Positions 49,466 to 61,126 of a stretch of 64,000 nucleotides of DNA are shown here, piece after piece. The position numbers were made by a program, and so were the translations under genes. The notes under the pieces are model-generated. The model made no database searches. It saw only the letters and a list, made by a program, of their open reading frames with translations, and was not told the DNA's origin. The stretch's first letter is position 1. Every line of letters starts with the position of its first letter. The DNA is from Abelmoschus esculentus (Eukaryota > Streptophyta > Magnoliopsida > Malvales > Malvaceae): contig JAUCBN010000022.1 in the NCBI GenBank assembly GCA_035048815.1, positions 20,181,001-20,245,000 on the forward strand, written 5' to 3'.

Positions 49466-50011
49466 ACATCTTTGAAGAGATTAACATCTACCAAAGAAGA
49501 TCCAAGGCGTGTTGATCAACTCTACAACAAAAATCAAATAGCCTCTTCTTCTGGTTCATGGAATGTGTCACACTCCATCACAAAGCCACCATTCTTCAAT
49601 GGGCATAACTACCCCTATTGGAAGAATAGGATGAGGTTATTCATCAACTCAAACGACTATATCCTTTGGTATATAATTGAAGACGGTCATTCAATTCCGA
49701 TGAAGATGGAGAGAGATCGACAAGTGCCCAAGAAGAGAAATGAAATGACCGATGAAGAACGAAGGAGGATGTCCACCAATGATAAGGCATTGTACATTCT
49801 CTTTTGTGCTCTTGGTCCCGACATCTGTTCCAAGATGTCATCATGTACTAGTGCCAAAGAAGTTTGGGATTCTTTGGAGACTACATATGAGGGCACCAAC
49901 GATGTGAAGGAGACGAAGATTGGGCTTCTCAATCTTAATTATGAAAATTTCAAGATGGAGCCGGATGAAGACATCACCAAAATGTTCGATAGATTTTTAG
50001 TGATTGTAAAT
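49466..50011 (+). pseudogene. Sirevirus gag, first part
   Basis: Copia-type Gag N-terminus: PPFFNGHNYPYWKNRM (about 49586), then SKMSSCTSAKEVWDSLETTY (about 49829-49888) and the start of the DITKMFDRF helix. No in-frame ATG is seen between the primer site and the PPFFNG motif, so the start codon may be lost. The gene is interrupted at 50012 by a gypsy-type solo LTR and continues at 53122. Confidence 0.88.
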
Positions 50012-51514
50012 TGTAACATCCCGATTTTTGGGTTATTAGTTTGGGCTTTAGTTAGGAGAGTTCTATTTGGATCGAATCGGATTCTCTAGTTCATTATTCC
50101 GGGGAAATATAAAATAAAAATATTTTTAATTAGAAAAGTAATAATTTTGAAATACGGTTTAAAAATATTAAAAAGATGTTTCGAAAATTAAAAGAATGTA
50201 ATTTGAATTTTAAATTGATTTTTAATTGTGTTTAATTATGCCTTAGAGACCAAATTATAATTTTTGGAAAACAATGGAGGATTTAATTGTAATTTTTGGA
50301 AATTGTTAATTTTAGTGACTAAATTGGAAAGCAAGCTATACTTAGAATCCTTAGAGGGCCATAAACCCAATTTAATTTTTAAATAATGATTTATTCACCA
50401 AAATGCTTTCTAATTAGTTTAATTAGAGATGATAATTATTTTCTCACTTAACTACCTTTTTTTTCTCATCTTTTTCTCTCCATTTTCCTTCATATATTTT
50501 CTTCAATTCCTTGTTGATTTTTCTATATTTTTCGACAAGAATTACTTCATTTTAATCATCTCTCCATTTTTTACAAAACCTAACCATCAATTTTATCAAA
50601 TCAACACCAATTTGCAAGGAATCAAGAAGAAGAAATTTCATCTTTTTGGTGAATAGATCTCAAAGGTAATTTGCTGGATTTTAACTCTTTTCTAAGGTTC
50701 TTTATTGAAATTTCCAAGTATTAGCTTGCTAATCTTTGAATAAAACTTAATTTTATGTTTTCAATGCTAGATCTAATGATTTTGTAAATGTTTTTGTGAA
50801 ATCTTTTTAGATCTTATTCAATGTTGTAATTAGATAGTTTTAATTATGTTATTATGTTAATTAAATGATTAATTGAGTCTTCAATTGATGGTACATTAAT
50901 TTAATCCCGGAATAATACAATCGGTATTGTTTTAAGGTGTTTTTTTGTTGTTTTAGGGGCTGTTTTAGGTGTTTTAAAGTTGCTGAAGATATAAGGATGT
51001 TTTGTATGTGTTTTTAGTTAATAATTGAAGTGGATTAGATGTTAGATTTATTAGGTTTTGGGTTGATATTGTTCGGATGCGTTTCGACTTAGTTTACGGT
51101 CTTTTCGGCTAAGTTTTCGGTAGTTTTGTGGTGATCGAATATAGCTGCTGGTTTGAGCATGTAATGATGTGAAAATGCTCTGTTTTTAATGTTGTAGAAT
51201 AGGTACAAGAAGGTGCTTGAGTGCTGGTGCGTTGGCGTGGTCATCGGGATATCGGCGGAAGCTCGTTTCGCTTGTCGGTGAGTGATTTCGGATTAAAAGT
51301 GAATCGCATTGGTTCGGTTCTGTTTTGGGGACTATAGAATAGTGTGAATGCATGATGAACAATATATGAATGCATTATGAGCAGCAAGTTAACATGCATG
51401 ATTGGTCTTGATATTGGCTTAGTGAAACTAACTTTAGATTCGAATATGAATGACATGTCATTAGGATTGAGTGCACTATAAAAATAAAGAGAATAATGAT
51501 GATGCCTACACGTA

Positions 51515-51635
51515 AACAAGAGTGACTTTGTGTCCGACCGTGCATATAGTTGACCCATACGTAAACAAGGGTGACTTTGTGTCCGACCGTGCGTAGTGGG
51601 GGAAACATGTATACAAGGGTGACCAAGTGTCCGAT
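51515..51635 (+). repeat. Short tandem repeat in the solo LTR
   Basis: Three copies of a 50-60-bp unit with the core AAGRGTGACTTTGTGTCCGA, each followed by a CGTGCRTA-like piece, at about 51517, 51566 and 51616. Confidence 0.75.
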
Positions 51636-52339
51636 CGATGCATGTTGAGACCAAGAGTCTCCAATTATGAGAAAAAGGATCCGTGTATTCGATGAACTAA
51701 GAGTTCACATTAAGTGATCACTAGCAAGCCAATATGCATACATGAAATGAAATGGTATTCTTGTGCATGACACATGAAATGTTTTGACAATGTTGATGAG
51801 CATGATTTGGTTTTACTTATTCAAACATGACATTAAAAATGATTTTGTTTTATGCATTGATGACCTTATGTAGAGCTTCCTCACTAAGCATGTTTTCTTA
51901 AGCTCTCTTTTCATCCTGGCAGAGACATAAAGGCACTCGAGACTTCATTCGGAGCAAGAAAACCAAGGGGAAAGGTTACCTTAAATTTGGTATGTTTTGG
52001 CAAATAAGTTGGGGCTTGGCAATGTGTAAACCCAACCTATGTGAGGAGTGTGAGCTTAGACTTAGGTTTATGTTGAAATAAGACATATGTTGCTTGAATG
52101 TTAATTGATGGACTATGTAATTGTTTGGATTGATGAACCATGTACTTGCATAGTCGTTATGGTATTAATCATGTTCTAGGAAACATGCCTATAGTTTGAT
52201 TGATGCCCGTGTCGTTGTTAATCATGTGTTATAAGATTTTAATTATGCCTAGGACTTATTCATATAATGATAGTGATTAATGGTTGTGTATTGAGTTGTT
52301 AGTGTTTACTTAGTGTGACAGAACTTTTGGGTTCCAGAC

Positions 52340-52545
52340 CCAAAGTTTCAAAACCTTAGTGAAGGTTCCGAAACCTTTGACAAATAGTTTCGAAACCTTC
52401 AGGAAGGTTTCAAAACCTTGCGGGCAATTTCAATTCTGGAAAGTTACTGGACGTGAAAAGTTTCGAAACCTTCAGGGAAGTTTCGAAACCTTTTATAGAA
52501 AGTTTCGAAACCTTATGGAAGGTTTCGAAACCTTTGATTACCAGA
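52340..52545. repeat. Cluster of GGTTTCGAAACC-type palindromes
   Basis: About eight units with AGTTTCGAAACCTT or GGTTTCGAAACCTT, spaced 20-30 bp, for example GGTTTCGAAACC at 52521-52532. This is the TTCGAA counterpart of the ATCGAT palindromes in other LTRs here. Confidence 0.9.
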
Positions 52546-53121
52546 AATTGATAGTTGCTGGAAATTATATTTTAGTCTCGGATATCTTCCTTTGATCAAT
52601 TAGGGTACCTAAAGATGTTATTTTGAGCTGAAATTTCACATGGATGCATAAAGTTGATTTAATTTCAAGATGGATAATTTAATTTGAAGAAAGTCCTTGT
52701 AATTTGAAAGATTTACATTTTGGTCCCTAAATTAGAAAAAAATGCAAATGATGATGTTAGAATGATCCAATTGACTTGAAATTTACCATGGAGAATGCTT
52801 GAGTGTTTAATTGAACTTTGTTGAAAATAATTCCTACTTTATCATCAGTATATAAAAGTTTTACGTTTTAGTCCTTAATTCACTTAAATGTTTAATCGAG
52901 TACTCGTTGTGATCAGATTGCTTTCGTTAATGCTTTATATGAGACCAAGACATGTAGGAACATAATTATGCATCTAGAAAAGAGAAAGAAAGAAAGAAAA
53001 AATATATATCGGTTTTCAGGGTTGTTTATCGAATTGGACCTTCGCGGGTTTGGTTCGATATTCCCCGTGTAACTCGTTAGTACCGGTTCCGTCTAGGCCG
53101 GGCTAAAGGGGTTACATAAAT

Positions 53122-54306
53122 GGTCTCAAAGTTTTCGGTGAGATCATTCCAGAAGAGAAGCTCATTCGAAAACTCATCTACTCTCTTCCCGAGTCTTGGG
53201 ATAGCAAAAGGATGACAGTCATTGAAGCCAAAGACCTCAAGACTCTTAAACTTGATACTCTTATGGGATCTTTTCTCACCTGTGAGATCATGAAGAAAGG
53301 TGGAGAAGGGGAGAAAAAGAAGGAAGAGATAAAGATTGAAAAGAGGGAAGTTGAGAAAAAGAAACAAGGGATTGCTCTTAAAGCTTCATTTTCATAAGAA
53401 GAAGTGGATACAAGTGAAGAAGAAGAGCTAGAGGAATTGGCCATGGTAGCCAAAAGATTCACTAGGCTCATTAGGTTAAATAGGAATAGAAGATTCCAAC
53501 GAAAGAGGGACTTCAAAGTAAAGAGCAAAGAAGAGGAGAAAGATCAAATCATTTGCTATGAATGCAAGAAGTCCGGTCACAAGAGGATCGATTGTCCTCT
53601 ATACAAAAGGAAGGGTTTTGAGAAGAAGAAGAAACAAAAGGCTCACGTTGCAACTTCGAGTGATGAGGAGTCATTATCCGATGAGGACAACGAGGTGGCC
53701 AACTTGTGTCTCATGGCTCTTGATGAGCCTAAGGTAACCCTCCAACCATCTTGTAATGATTTATCTTATGATGAACTTTATGATGCTTATGACGAATTAC
53801 AAGATGTGTATGATGAGTTGGTTTTAAAATTCAAAGAATCGATTTTGAAAAGAAAGAAAATCATTTCCGATTTAGAAATGAAAAATGATTCTTTGACAAA
53901 AACGATTTTGGATTTAGAAGAAAAGGTTATTGATTTAAATAATGATTTAAAATTTTTTCAGAAAAAAATATTGATTTAAACAACCTTATCTCTAGCTTGA
54001 GTGAGAATCACCACAAAGGTGGTGAATGAGCATAAGGAACAAATCAAAGTGGTTGGGAGTTCAACTTTTGAAAAAGGAAGCTCTTTAAAACCCAACCATA
54101 TGAAAAAGAATTTTTATAACCACAAACAAAGAAATTCTCAAAGGCATTTTAGACATAGAAAGATTAGGAGTGTTTGGGTTCCCAATAAACTCATTGTTTC
54201 TAATAATTTAAATGTCATTGTTTCTTGGATTCCCAAGAGAACCAAGGTTTTAGGGACTAACTCTCATAGACTCAAAATGGTTTGGGTACCAAAAATCAAA
54301 AACTAA
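53122..54306 (+). pseudogene. Sirevirus gag, second part
   Basis: It continues capsid (EKLIRKLIYSLPESWDSKRM, about 53158-53217), then lysine/glutamate-rich spacer and CCHC zinc knuckle CYECKKSGHKRIDC (53560-53601). An acidic, coiled YDELYDAYDELQDVYDEL segment (about 53767-53820) follows, typical of the long Sirevirus Gag. Breaks: TAA at 53395-53397 and a frameshift near 53975. The final stretch contains the repeated WVPK motif that leads into pol. Confidence 0.88.
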
Positions 54307-54359
54307 ATCTTTGTTTGTAGGTTGAGCATTGCTTCAAGGCTAAAGCTTCAAGTCAAAAC

Positions 54360-57300
54360 ATGTGGTACCTTGATAGTGGATGCTCAAGGCATATGACCAG
54401 AGACAAGGGGCGATTTAAGGAGTTAGAGCTCAAAAAGGGTAGAGTAGTGACTTTTGGTGACAACTCCAAAGGCCAAATTGAGGGTATTGCCTCTATTGGT
54501 AATCACTCCTCTATTCTTATTGAAAATGTCTTGTTTGTTGATGGTCTTAAGCATAATTTGTTGAGCATTAGTCAATTGTGTGATAAGGGTTTCTATGTTT
54601 CTTTTGATAAAAGTGATTGTAAAATAATTGACATAGAATCCAATAGAATAATGCTCATAGGTCATCGCATAGGAAATATTTACATGGTGCATCTAGATGA
54701 CATTAATTTTTCTCATGCATGTTTATTTGCTAGTGATGAAAATGATGCATGGTTATGGCATAGAAAATTAGGGCATGCTAGCATAAGTGTTCTAGAGAAA
54801 CTAGCCTCCAAAAATCTAGTTAGAGGTTTACTTAAGCTCAAGTTTTCCCTAGATAAAATTTGTGATGCATGTGCTAAGGGTAAACAAAAGAGAGTTTCTT
54901 TTAAGTCCATTAATGATGTTTCAACTAGTAGAGTATTACAATTGATCCATATGGATCTCTTTGGACCTATTAGGACTACTAGCTTGGGTGGAAAATCATA
55001 TGCCTTTGTTATTGTTGATGATTACTCTAGATACACTTGAGTTCTATTTTTGAGTACTAAAGATGAAGCCTTAGAAAAATTCATCACATTTTCAAACATT
55101 TCTCAAAATGATCTTGATCAAAGAATTTCTCATATTAGAAGTGATCATGGAACCGAATTTCAAAATTTAGGTTTTGAAAATTTTTGTAATGAAAATGGTA
55201 TTAGCCACAATTTTTTGGCTCCTCGCACTCCTCAACAAAATGGGGTAGTTGAGAGGAAAAATAGAATTTTAGAGGAAATGGCTAGAACCATGCTTTGTGA
55301 AAACAATTTACTTAAGTACTTTTGGACGGAAGCCACAAACACTTCTTGTTACATCATAAATCGAATAATGATTAGGCCTATTTTAAAGAAAACTCCTTAC
55401 GAGATTTTAAAATCTAAAAATCCTAACATTAGCTATTTTCACCCTTTTGGGTGCAAGTGTTTTATTTTGAACAATGGAAAAGGCAATTTAGGTAAATTTG
55501 ATGCAAAAAGTGATAAAGCTATTTTCCTTGGTTACTCTTTAAATTCTAAGGCTTATAGAGTTTTCAACAAAAGAACCTTAGTTGTAGAGGAATCTATAAA
55601 TGTGGTTTTCGATGATAACCTCCTTCCTAGGAAGGATTCTTGTGATGATGATGATGTAGGAATCATTGGAACCATTGATGATGGACAAGCATCAAAGGTG
55701 GATGGGGTTCCAAGCAATGAGGAAGCACAAGATCCTCCAATAGAAGCTTTAGGAAATGTAAAGCTTGAAGAAAAGGAAGTGAGCTACCCAAGGGAGTTCA
55801 ACTATGTCAAAAGTGGTGAAATCTTGGGTGATCCATCCAAGGGGGTAACTACTCGTTCTTCTCTTAGATTAATAAATCATATTGCATTTATCTCATGCAT
55901 AGAGCCTAGAAATATCAATGAAGCCTTAGATGATGATTATTGGATATTGGCTATGCAAGAAGAGTTAAATCAATTTGAGAGAAATAATGTGTGGACATTA
56001 GTTGATAGGCCTAGTAATAAATCTGCTATAGAAACTAAATGGGTCTTTAGAAATAAACTAGATGAGAGTAGTAACATTGTGAGAAACAAAGCTAGATTAG
56101 TTGCTCAAGGTTACACTCAAGAGGAAGAAATAGATTTCAATGAAATTTATGCACCCGTAGCTAGGATGGAAGCCATTAGGATGCTACTTGCATTTGCATG
56201 TTATCATAATTTCAAGCTTTTTCAAATGGATGTCAAAAGTGTTTTCTTAAATGATTTTATAAATGAAGAAGTATATGTTGAACAACCACCGGGTTTTGAA
56301 GATCCAAATTTTCCAAACCATGGTTTTAAATTAACAAAAGCTTTATATGGTTTGAAACAAGCTCCTAGAGCTTGGTATGAAAGACTTTTAAATTGTTTGA
56401 TAGAAAAGGGTTTTGAAAAAGGAAAGGTGGACACTACACTTTTTATAAAAAGGTTTAAAAATGACATCTTAGTGGTTCAAATTTATGTTGATGATATAAT
56501 TTTTGGATCTACTAATGAATGTTATTGTCAAGAATTTTTTAAGCTTATGCAAGGTGAATTCGAGATGAGCATGATGGGGGAGCTCTCATTCTTTTTGGGA
56601 CTTCAAATTAAGCAAAGGAAGGATGACACCTTCATCAATCAAGCAAAATACATCAAGGAGATGCTCAAGAAGTTTGGCTTGGAGAATGTGAAACCTCAAG
56701 CCACTCCTATGAGCTCATCTACTAAGCTTGACAAGGATGAAGGAGGTAAGTGTGTTGATTCTAAATTATATAGATCCATGATAGGCTCTTTACTTTACCT
56801 TACCGCAAGTAGACCGAATATCATATTTAGTGTTTGCTTGTATGCTAGGTTTTAAGATAGTCCTAGAGAATCACACCCTGTAGCCATTAAGAGAATTTTT
56901 AGGTACCTTAGAGATACACCTTGTTTAGGTCTTTGGTATCCTAAAGCTTCTTTCTTTGATCTTCATGCTTTTTCGGATGCAGATTATGGAGGTTGTAAGA
57001 TAGATAGGAAAAGTACTTCCGGAACATGTCAATTCCTAGGTAGTATGCTCATATCTTGATTCTCTAAGAAACAAAATAGTGTAGCTCTATCTACCACCGA
57101 AGTGGAGTATATATCCTTAGGGAGTTGTTATGCTCAAGTTTTATGGATGAAGCAACAACTCTTAGATTATGGCATTAAGGTAGAAACCATACCCCTTAAG
57201 TGTGATAATACTAGGGTCATATATCTTACTAAAAACCCCATTCAACACTTTAGAACCAAATATATAAAAATTAGACACCACTTTATTAGAGATTATGCGT

Positions 57301-57425
57301 CTAAAAATGATGTTGTTGTAGAGTTTGTTGACACCTTAAACCAATTAGCGGATATTTTTACCAACCTTTAGATAAAGAGCATTTTTGGACCCTTATGAGA
57401 GAGTTAGGTCTAACTAGTCTATCTT
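54360..57425 (+). pseudogene. Sirevirus pol: protease end, integrase, RT and RNase H
   Basis: Order of domains: protease-type WYLDSGCSRHMT (54362), GAG-pre-integrase with HRKLGH (about 54760) and CDACAKGK, integrase with IHMDLFGP (about 54945), SDHGTEF (about 55142) and VVERKNR (about 55248), then RT with QMDVKSVFLND (about 56224) and YVDDIIFGS (about 56488), then RNase H ending near IRHHFIRD (about 57270). Copia order, with integrase before RT, is clear. Breaks: TGA for Trp at 55038-55040, TAA at 56853-56855, TGA at 57057-57059 and a one-base loss near 57365 in the DIFTK region. Catalytic residues themselves are kept. Confidence 0.93.
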
Positions 57426-57718
57426 GACCTCTTAAGTGTTGTTTTTTTAAAAAAAATTGCTTGAATCTTGAATGAATCATGCCTATGTTGTTTTTGTATC
57501 TTGATGCTTCTATGCATATTGCTAGGGAGAGTATGAACTTGTTCATGCATAATAAACATGTTATAACATCATGTGCATGCTTCTAGGGGCTTTAGAGACT
57601 CATTTCTAGTACTTTTAGTAGCCTAAATACAAAGCAAAGGTCGAGGGTACCAATACAGCTAACCCCTGTTTCGATACCTGTTCATCAGTCCATCTGGGAA
57701 TTTTTCTGGGAAGAACAG

Positions 57719-58941
57719 TGTAGAACTAATGTTTTGATATAATAATTGAAAAATAGTTTTGGACTAATTTGAAAAGATTTCAAAAATGGTTCTTATGTTC
57801 AAACTACTTGAAAATATATTTAAGATGTTTTTGAGTGATTTTAAATATGTTTTAAATGATTTAAAGAAACCAAATAAGTGTTTTTAACCCAGGTATTTTG
57901 ATACACCCTTAAGGTGTTTCGATACCTGTTCATCAATACAAGGTTTTCAAAGGCAAAATCACAGTGGTATCGATACTGGTATCGATACCCTTTCCCACTG
58001 TGATGTTTGGTTTCTATACCAGTATCTATATCAGTTTCTATACCGGTATCCATACCACCTATTTCTATATTGGTATCTATATTGCCTGTTTCTATACCGA
58101 TATCTATACCGCCTGTTTCTATACCGGTATCTATACCACCTGTTTCTATACTGGTATCTATACCTGTTTCGATACTGGTTTCTATACACCCCCAATGGTC
58201 AAAATGATTTTATGAAAACCCCCAACGGCTAGAAGCGGTATCGATACCGGTATCGATACCAGTTCTTAAATGCAAGTCAACGGCTATTTCCCAAAGAGGG
58301 TGTTTCGATACCAGTTCAAGCGGTATCGATACCACCTGCACCAGAAACAGAAATATGCCTTGTAATCAGCTCCAAACGGCTCCAAAACATCCCCAACGGT
58401 CATAAACGGCTAGAAGCTCATTTGGGATGATAAAAGGAAGCCTCAAGCATCAAGAGAAGATTAATGCTTCATTGTAAACAATAATATGATCCTAGATTTG
58501 TCTTAGTGCTTAATTCTCACAGTTTTGGGGTAGACAACACTTGTGAGATTAATTATCATATATGCTCAAGTGTAATTAGGAATTGGGTGAGTGCTTAGAT
58601 TGCAAACAATAGCCTTATTAGAAGGATTAAACAAGTTTGCTAAGTTTTCTTTATGTTGAGTGAATTCCTAAAGTTCTGGTTGTGAACTTTGGATGCTAGA
58701 TTTGGGTTTGAGTCTAGGATTGTAAGGTTATCCCTTTGGCCTCAAAAGGTTAAAATTCTTAGTGAATTTGGAAATCCATAGTGGGAAGCTAAGGTAGTGG
58801 ATGTAGGTGCTTGTTCGAAGGCCGAACCACTCTAAAATCATTGTGTTATTTTTGCTTCCACAACTAACACCCAAAGTGCCACTTCTCCACCACTTGGCAA
58901 GCTTTTAATCGGTTATTCATCGAGCCACTCCAAGCCTAACA
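57719..58941 (+). mobile_element. Solo LTR of a related Sirevirus, in the pol-env spacer
   Basis: 1223 bp, TGTAGAACTAATG...AGCCTAACA, with exact duplication AACAG (57714-57718 and 58942-58946). It aligns along its length with the 48288 LTR (TTTTGATATAA start, AAGCTAAGGTAGTGGATGTAG block, CTTGG...ACTC...AACA end) but is well diverged. It was inserted after the Sirevirus itself and enlarges the pol-env spacer. Confidence 0.85.
57960..58335. repeat. Palindromes and 27-bp minisatellite in the solo LTR
   Basis: GGTATCGATACC-type sites at 57967-57990 and 58237-58335 flank a tandem block (58010-58185) of the unit TTTCTATACCGGTATCTATA plus CCGCCTG, 27 bp, about six copies. Two abutting GGTATCGATACC units at 58237-58260 form a perfect 24-bp palindrome. 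Confidence 0.9.
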
Positions 58942-58946
58942 AACAG

Positions 58947-59550
58947 GTATCGATCCCAGTTTCGATACTTGTGGTTCGATACTAGCATCGAAACAGGGTG
59001 TTTCGGTACCGATATCGATACTCGAGGATGCAGATTACTTTAAAACTCATTAAACCTAATTTTAATATCCTTAAAACTCTTCCTAAATATTTTTTTTACA
59101 AACCCTAGTCGGCCACTTCCTTAAAATCCTCTCAAATTTGTTGTTTTTAACTCAAAATCTCAACGAGGGTTTCGTATCCAAACATCAAAGATTACATAAT
59201 ATCATCAATCGGTGCTTCACAATCAATCGATTCATCCTAATCTACACTCAAGGTATATTTTCGAAAAACCTTGTTTTCGTTTGGATTTAGATTGTTAAAA
59301 TTTAGATTTTGAACATATTTTAAATGTCTATTGTATGGGTTTTGATAATCCTACAAAATTGTTTCAAAATCCTAATTTTCTTAATCGAATATAAATTCTT
59401 TTTCGTATAACTTTTTAATGGTTTTTCAAAGTTTTTTTTAAAATTCTCAAATATCTTGAATTGTTAGATTACTACATAGGATTGGATTTGATTATATAAG
59501 CATACATGTTTTATTAAACTAATCCAAAACTTTTGTTTCTATCCTAGATC
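58947..59550 (+). promoter_or_regulatory. Leader of the envelope-like gene with palindromes and a candidate intron
   Basis: A palindrome group (TATCGATCCCAG, TTTCGATACT, GATATCGATACTCG) spans about 58946-59035. A good 5' splice site CTCAAG|GTATAT occurs at 59251/59252, and TTTGTTTCTATCCTAG ends at 59547, three bases before the ATG. The two would bound a 296-bp intron in the leader. Function is inferred, not shown. Confidence 0.4.
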
Positions 59551-60688
59551 ATGGCACCAAAGAAACGATCTCGTACCGAAGTCGGATCTTCATCATCATC
59601 TCGTGTTTCACTAGTTGATATTGAAGAAGTCTTCGCAAAAAGTTTGGACACAAATGTTAAGATCGATAACTTCAATCTCTACCGTAACCACCCTCTCAAA
59701 AAGGAACATTGTGTGGATGTTCAATTCATAACCTCACACAAATTCTCTTTCAGATATTATGACAGAATCATCAATTGGAAGTTCTTGAGGTTTCTCATCC
59801 ATACCAGCAAGTTCTTTCCAACTCTTGTCCTTATATTTTACGCCAATGTCAAATGTATTCTATCTTCGGACAAGAGCAAAGTAGTGGCAATTGAGTCCTT
59901 CCTCATGGGCAAATCCTTTACTATTAATGCCTCTACCTTTGTTAATGTTTTTGGTCTTGAGGACAAGGGTGTCGAGGATGAACATTCTCTTGGTTCTTTC
60001 ACCGGTTCGGTCACATCACTTGACGTGTACGATCGCTTTCTCCATCTTATCATCTCTTGGTGGATTTATCCATCAAATGGTAGGTATTCTCGGATCCGTC
60101 AAGTTAATAGCTTTTGGATCAAGTGCTTTCGTGAGGGTATTTAACCCAATCTTGCTCAGATCGTCTTCTCGGTCATCGTTTGGCATGTCCAAAACTGTGC
60201 TACCCCACTTGTCCAATCCTTTCCATATGCTTGCATTCTCAGCACTATATTTTTGCATTTGGAAATAGATTGTTCTTTTGACAAGGTGGGATCCTTAAAA
60301 GAACTCATAGGTGAGACATATCTTAATCGTGCCCATTTTGTATATGTCTCAAATGGTGAGTGGGTTCGAGGTGCTCCTCCTCGTGCTCCCATTGATTCAG
60401 AACCTCTTCACCAAGATGATATGATGATTTTTCTAACTACGAGGTTCGACTCTTTGTATGCTCGTTTAGATTCCATGGATGAAAGACTTGACACTATATT
60501 CACTCAATTCCAATCGGTTTTCGATGCTATCAACACGAGGTTGACGGGCCTAGAGACTCAAGGACACTCCTTGTGAGTATCTCTTGAAGCTCTTCGTTGC
60601 CGATGGTGATAATAATGAAGAAAAAGAAGAGGAAGAAGACGAGGATGATGATGATGGACTTGATGGTGATGACATGGCCAATGATTGA
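59551..60688 (+). pseudogene. Sirevirus envelope-like (ORF3) gene, one early stop
   Basis: The third gene of Sireviruses is called envelope-like; many copies match the 'putative plant transposon protein' domain. The role is unproven. From the ATG at 59551 (MAPKKRSRTEVGSSSSS, a basic, possibly nuclear-targeting start) one frame runs to 60576 and is broken only by TAA at 60142-60144. Features: FYANVKCILSSDKSKV (about 59836), SFWIKCFREG before the stop, hydrophobic CILSTIFLHLEI (about 60232), then a predicted coiled coil FDSLYARLDSMDERLDTIF (about 60445). A shifted frame then gives an acidic tail, EEKEEEEDEDDDDGLDGDD, ending TGA at 60686-60688. Spans about 340-380 codons. No clear signal peptide was seen. 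Confidence 0.75.
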
Positions 60689-61112
60689 TCTTCGATCTCT
60701 CTTATGCTTTGCTGCTTTTAGGACTAGTTATGTTTTTTCCTTAAGCATTATGTTTGCATTCATATTAGAACTTATGCACTTGGTTATGTTCCTATGCTTT
60801 GGATTTATTTTGTTGGATTTGGTCTTAAGTATTTTTATGTTATGGATTATGTTATGAATGTATTCTCTTTAATGTTATGATTGCTTTGATTATTGCCTTA
60901 GTTTTCATTGATTTTGATCTAACAAAAAGAGAGAAAAATTTTGTGTTTTTTAAGTTTAGGAAACCATCACTTTTGTCAATTTTTAAAATTTTAAAGTCAG
61001 GCACATATTAAGGGGGAGTCTTCAAAAGTTTCAAAGTTTTAATTTCAAAGTTTTGAAATCCAAAAATCTTGATTTTAACTTAAATTTTTTTTTTCAATGG
61101 TTTTGTTATATC
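60689..61112 (+). other. Spacer between the envelope-like gene and the polypurine tract
   Basis: No open frame of interest; T-rich, with AAAGTTTCAAAGTTTTAATT-type repeats at 61020-61060. Confidence 0.5.
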
Positions 61113-61126
61113 AAAAAAGGGGAGAT
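61113..61126 (+). other. Polypurine tract of the Sirevirus
   Basis: AAAAAAGGGGAGAT directly before the 3' LTR; primer for plus-strand DNA synthesis. Confidence 0.9.

Larger units (their letters stand above)
50012..53116 (+). mobile_element. Solo LTR of a long-LTR Ty3/gypsy family, inside gag
   Basis: 3105 bp, TGTAACATCCCG...AAAGGGGTTACA, exact duplication TAAAT (50007-50011 and 53117-53121). Removing it with one TAAAT restores the gag frame. There is no coding region or internal LTR. It shares with 21428-25254 the TGTAACA start, a TTCCTCACTAAG block (51888-51899) and a palindrome cluster near the far end. The open frame on the minus strand at 51241-51654 is part of a repeated TGACTTTGTGTCCGACCGTG tract and is not a gene. 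Confidence 0.85.

Noticed and set aside
51241..51654. 137-codon minus-strand frame
   Set aside because: It spans a short tandem repeat within a solo LTR and has no family resemblance.
60597..60857. Frame starting with a basic MKKKKRKK stretch and a hydrophobic end
   Set aside because: It is the wrong frame of the acidic tail of the envelope-like gene and of the spacer after it.
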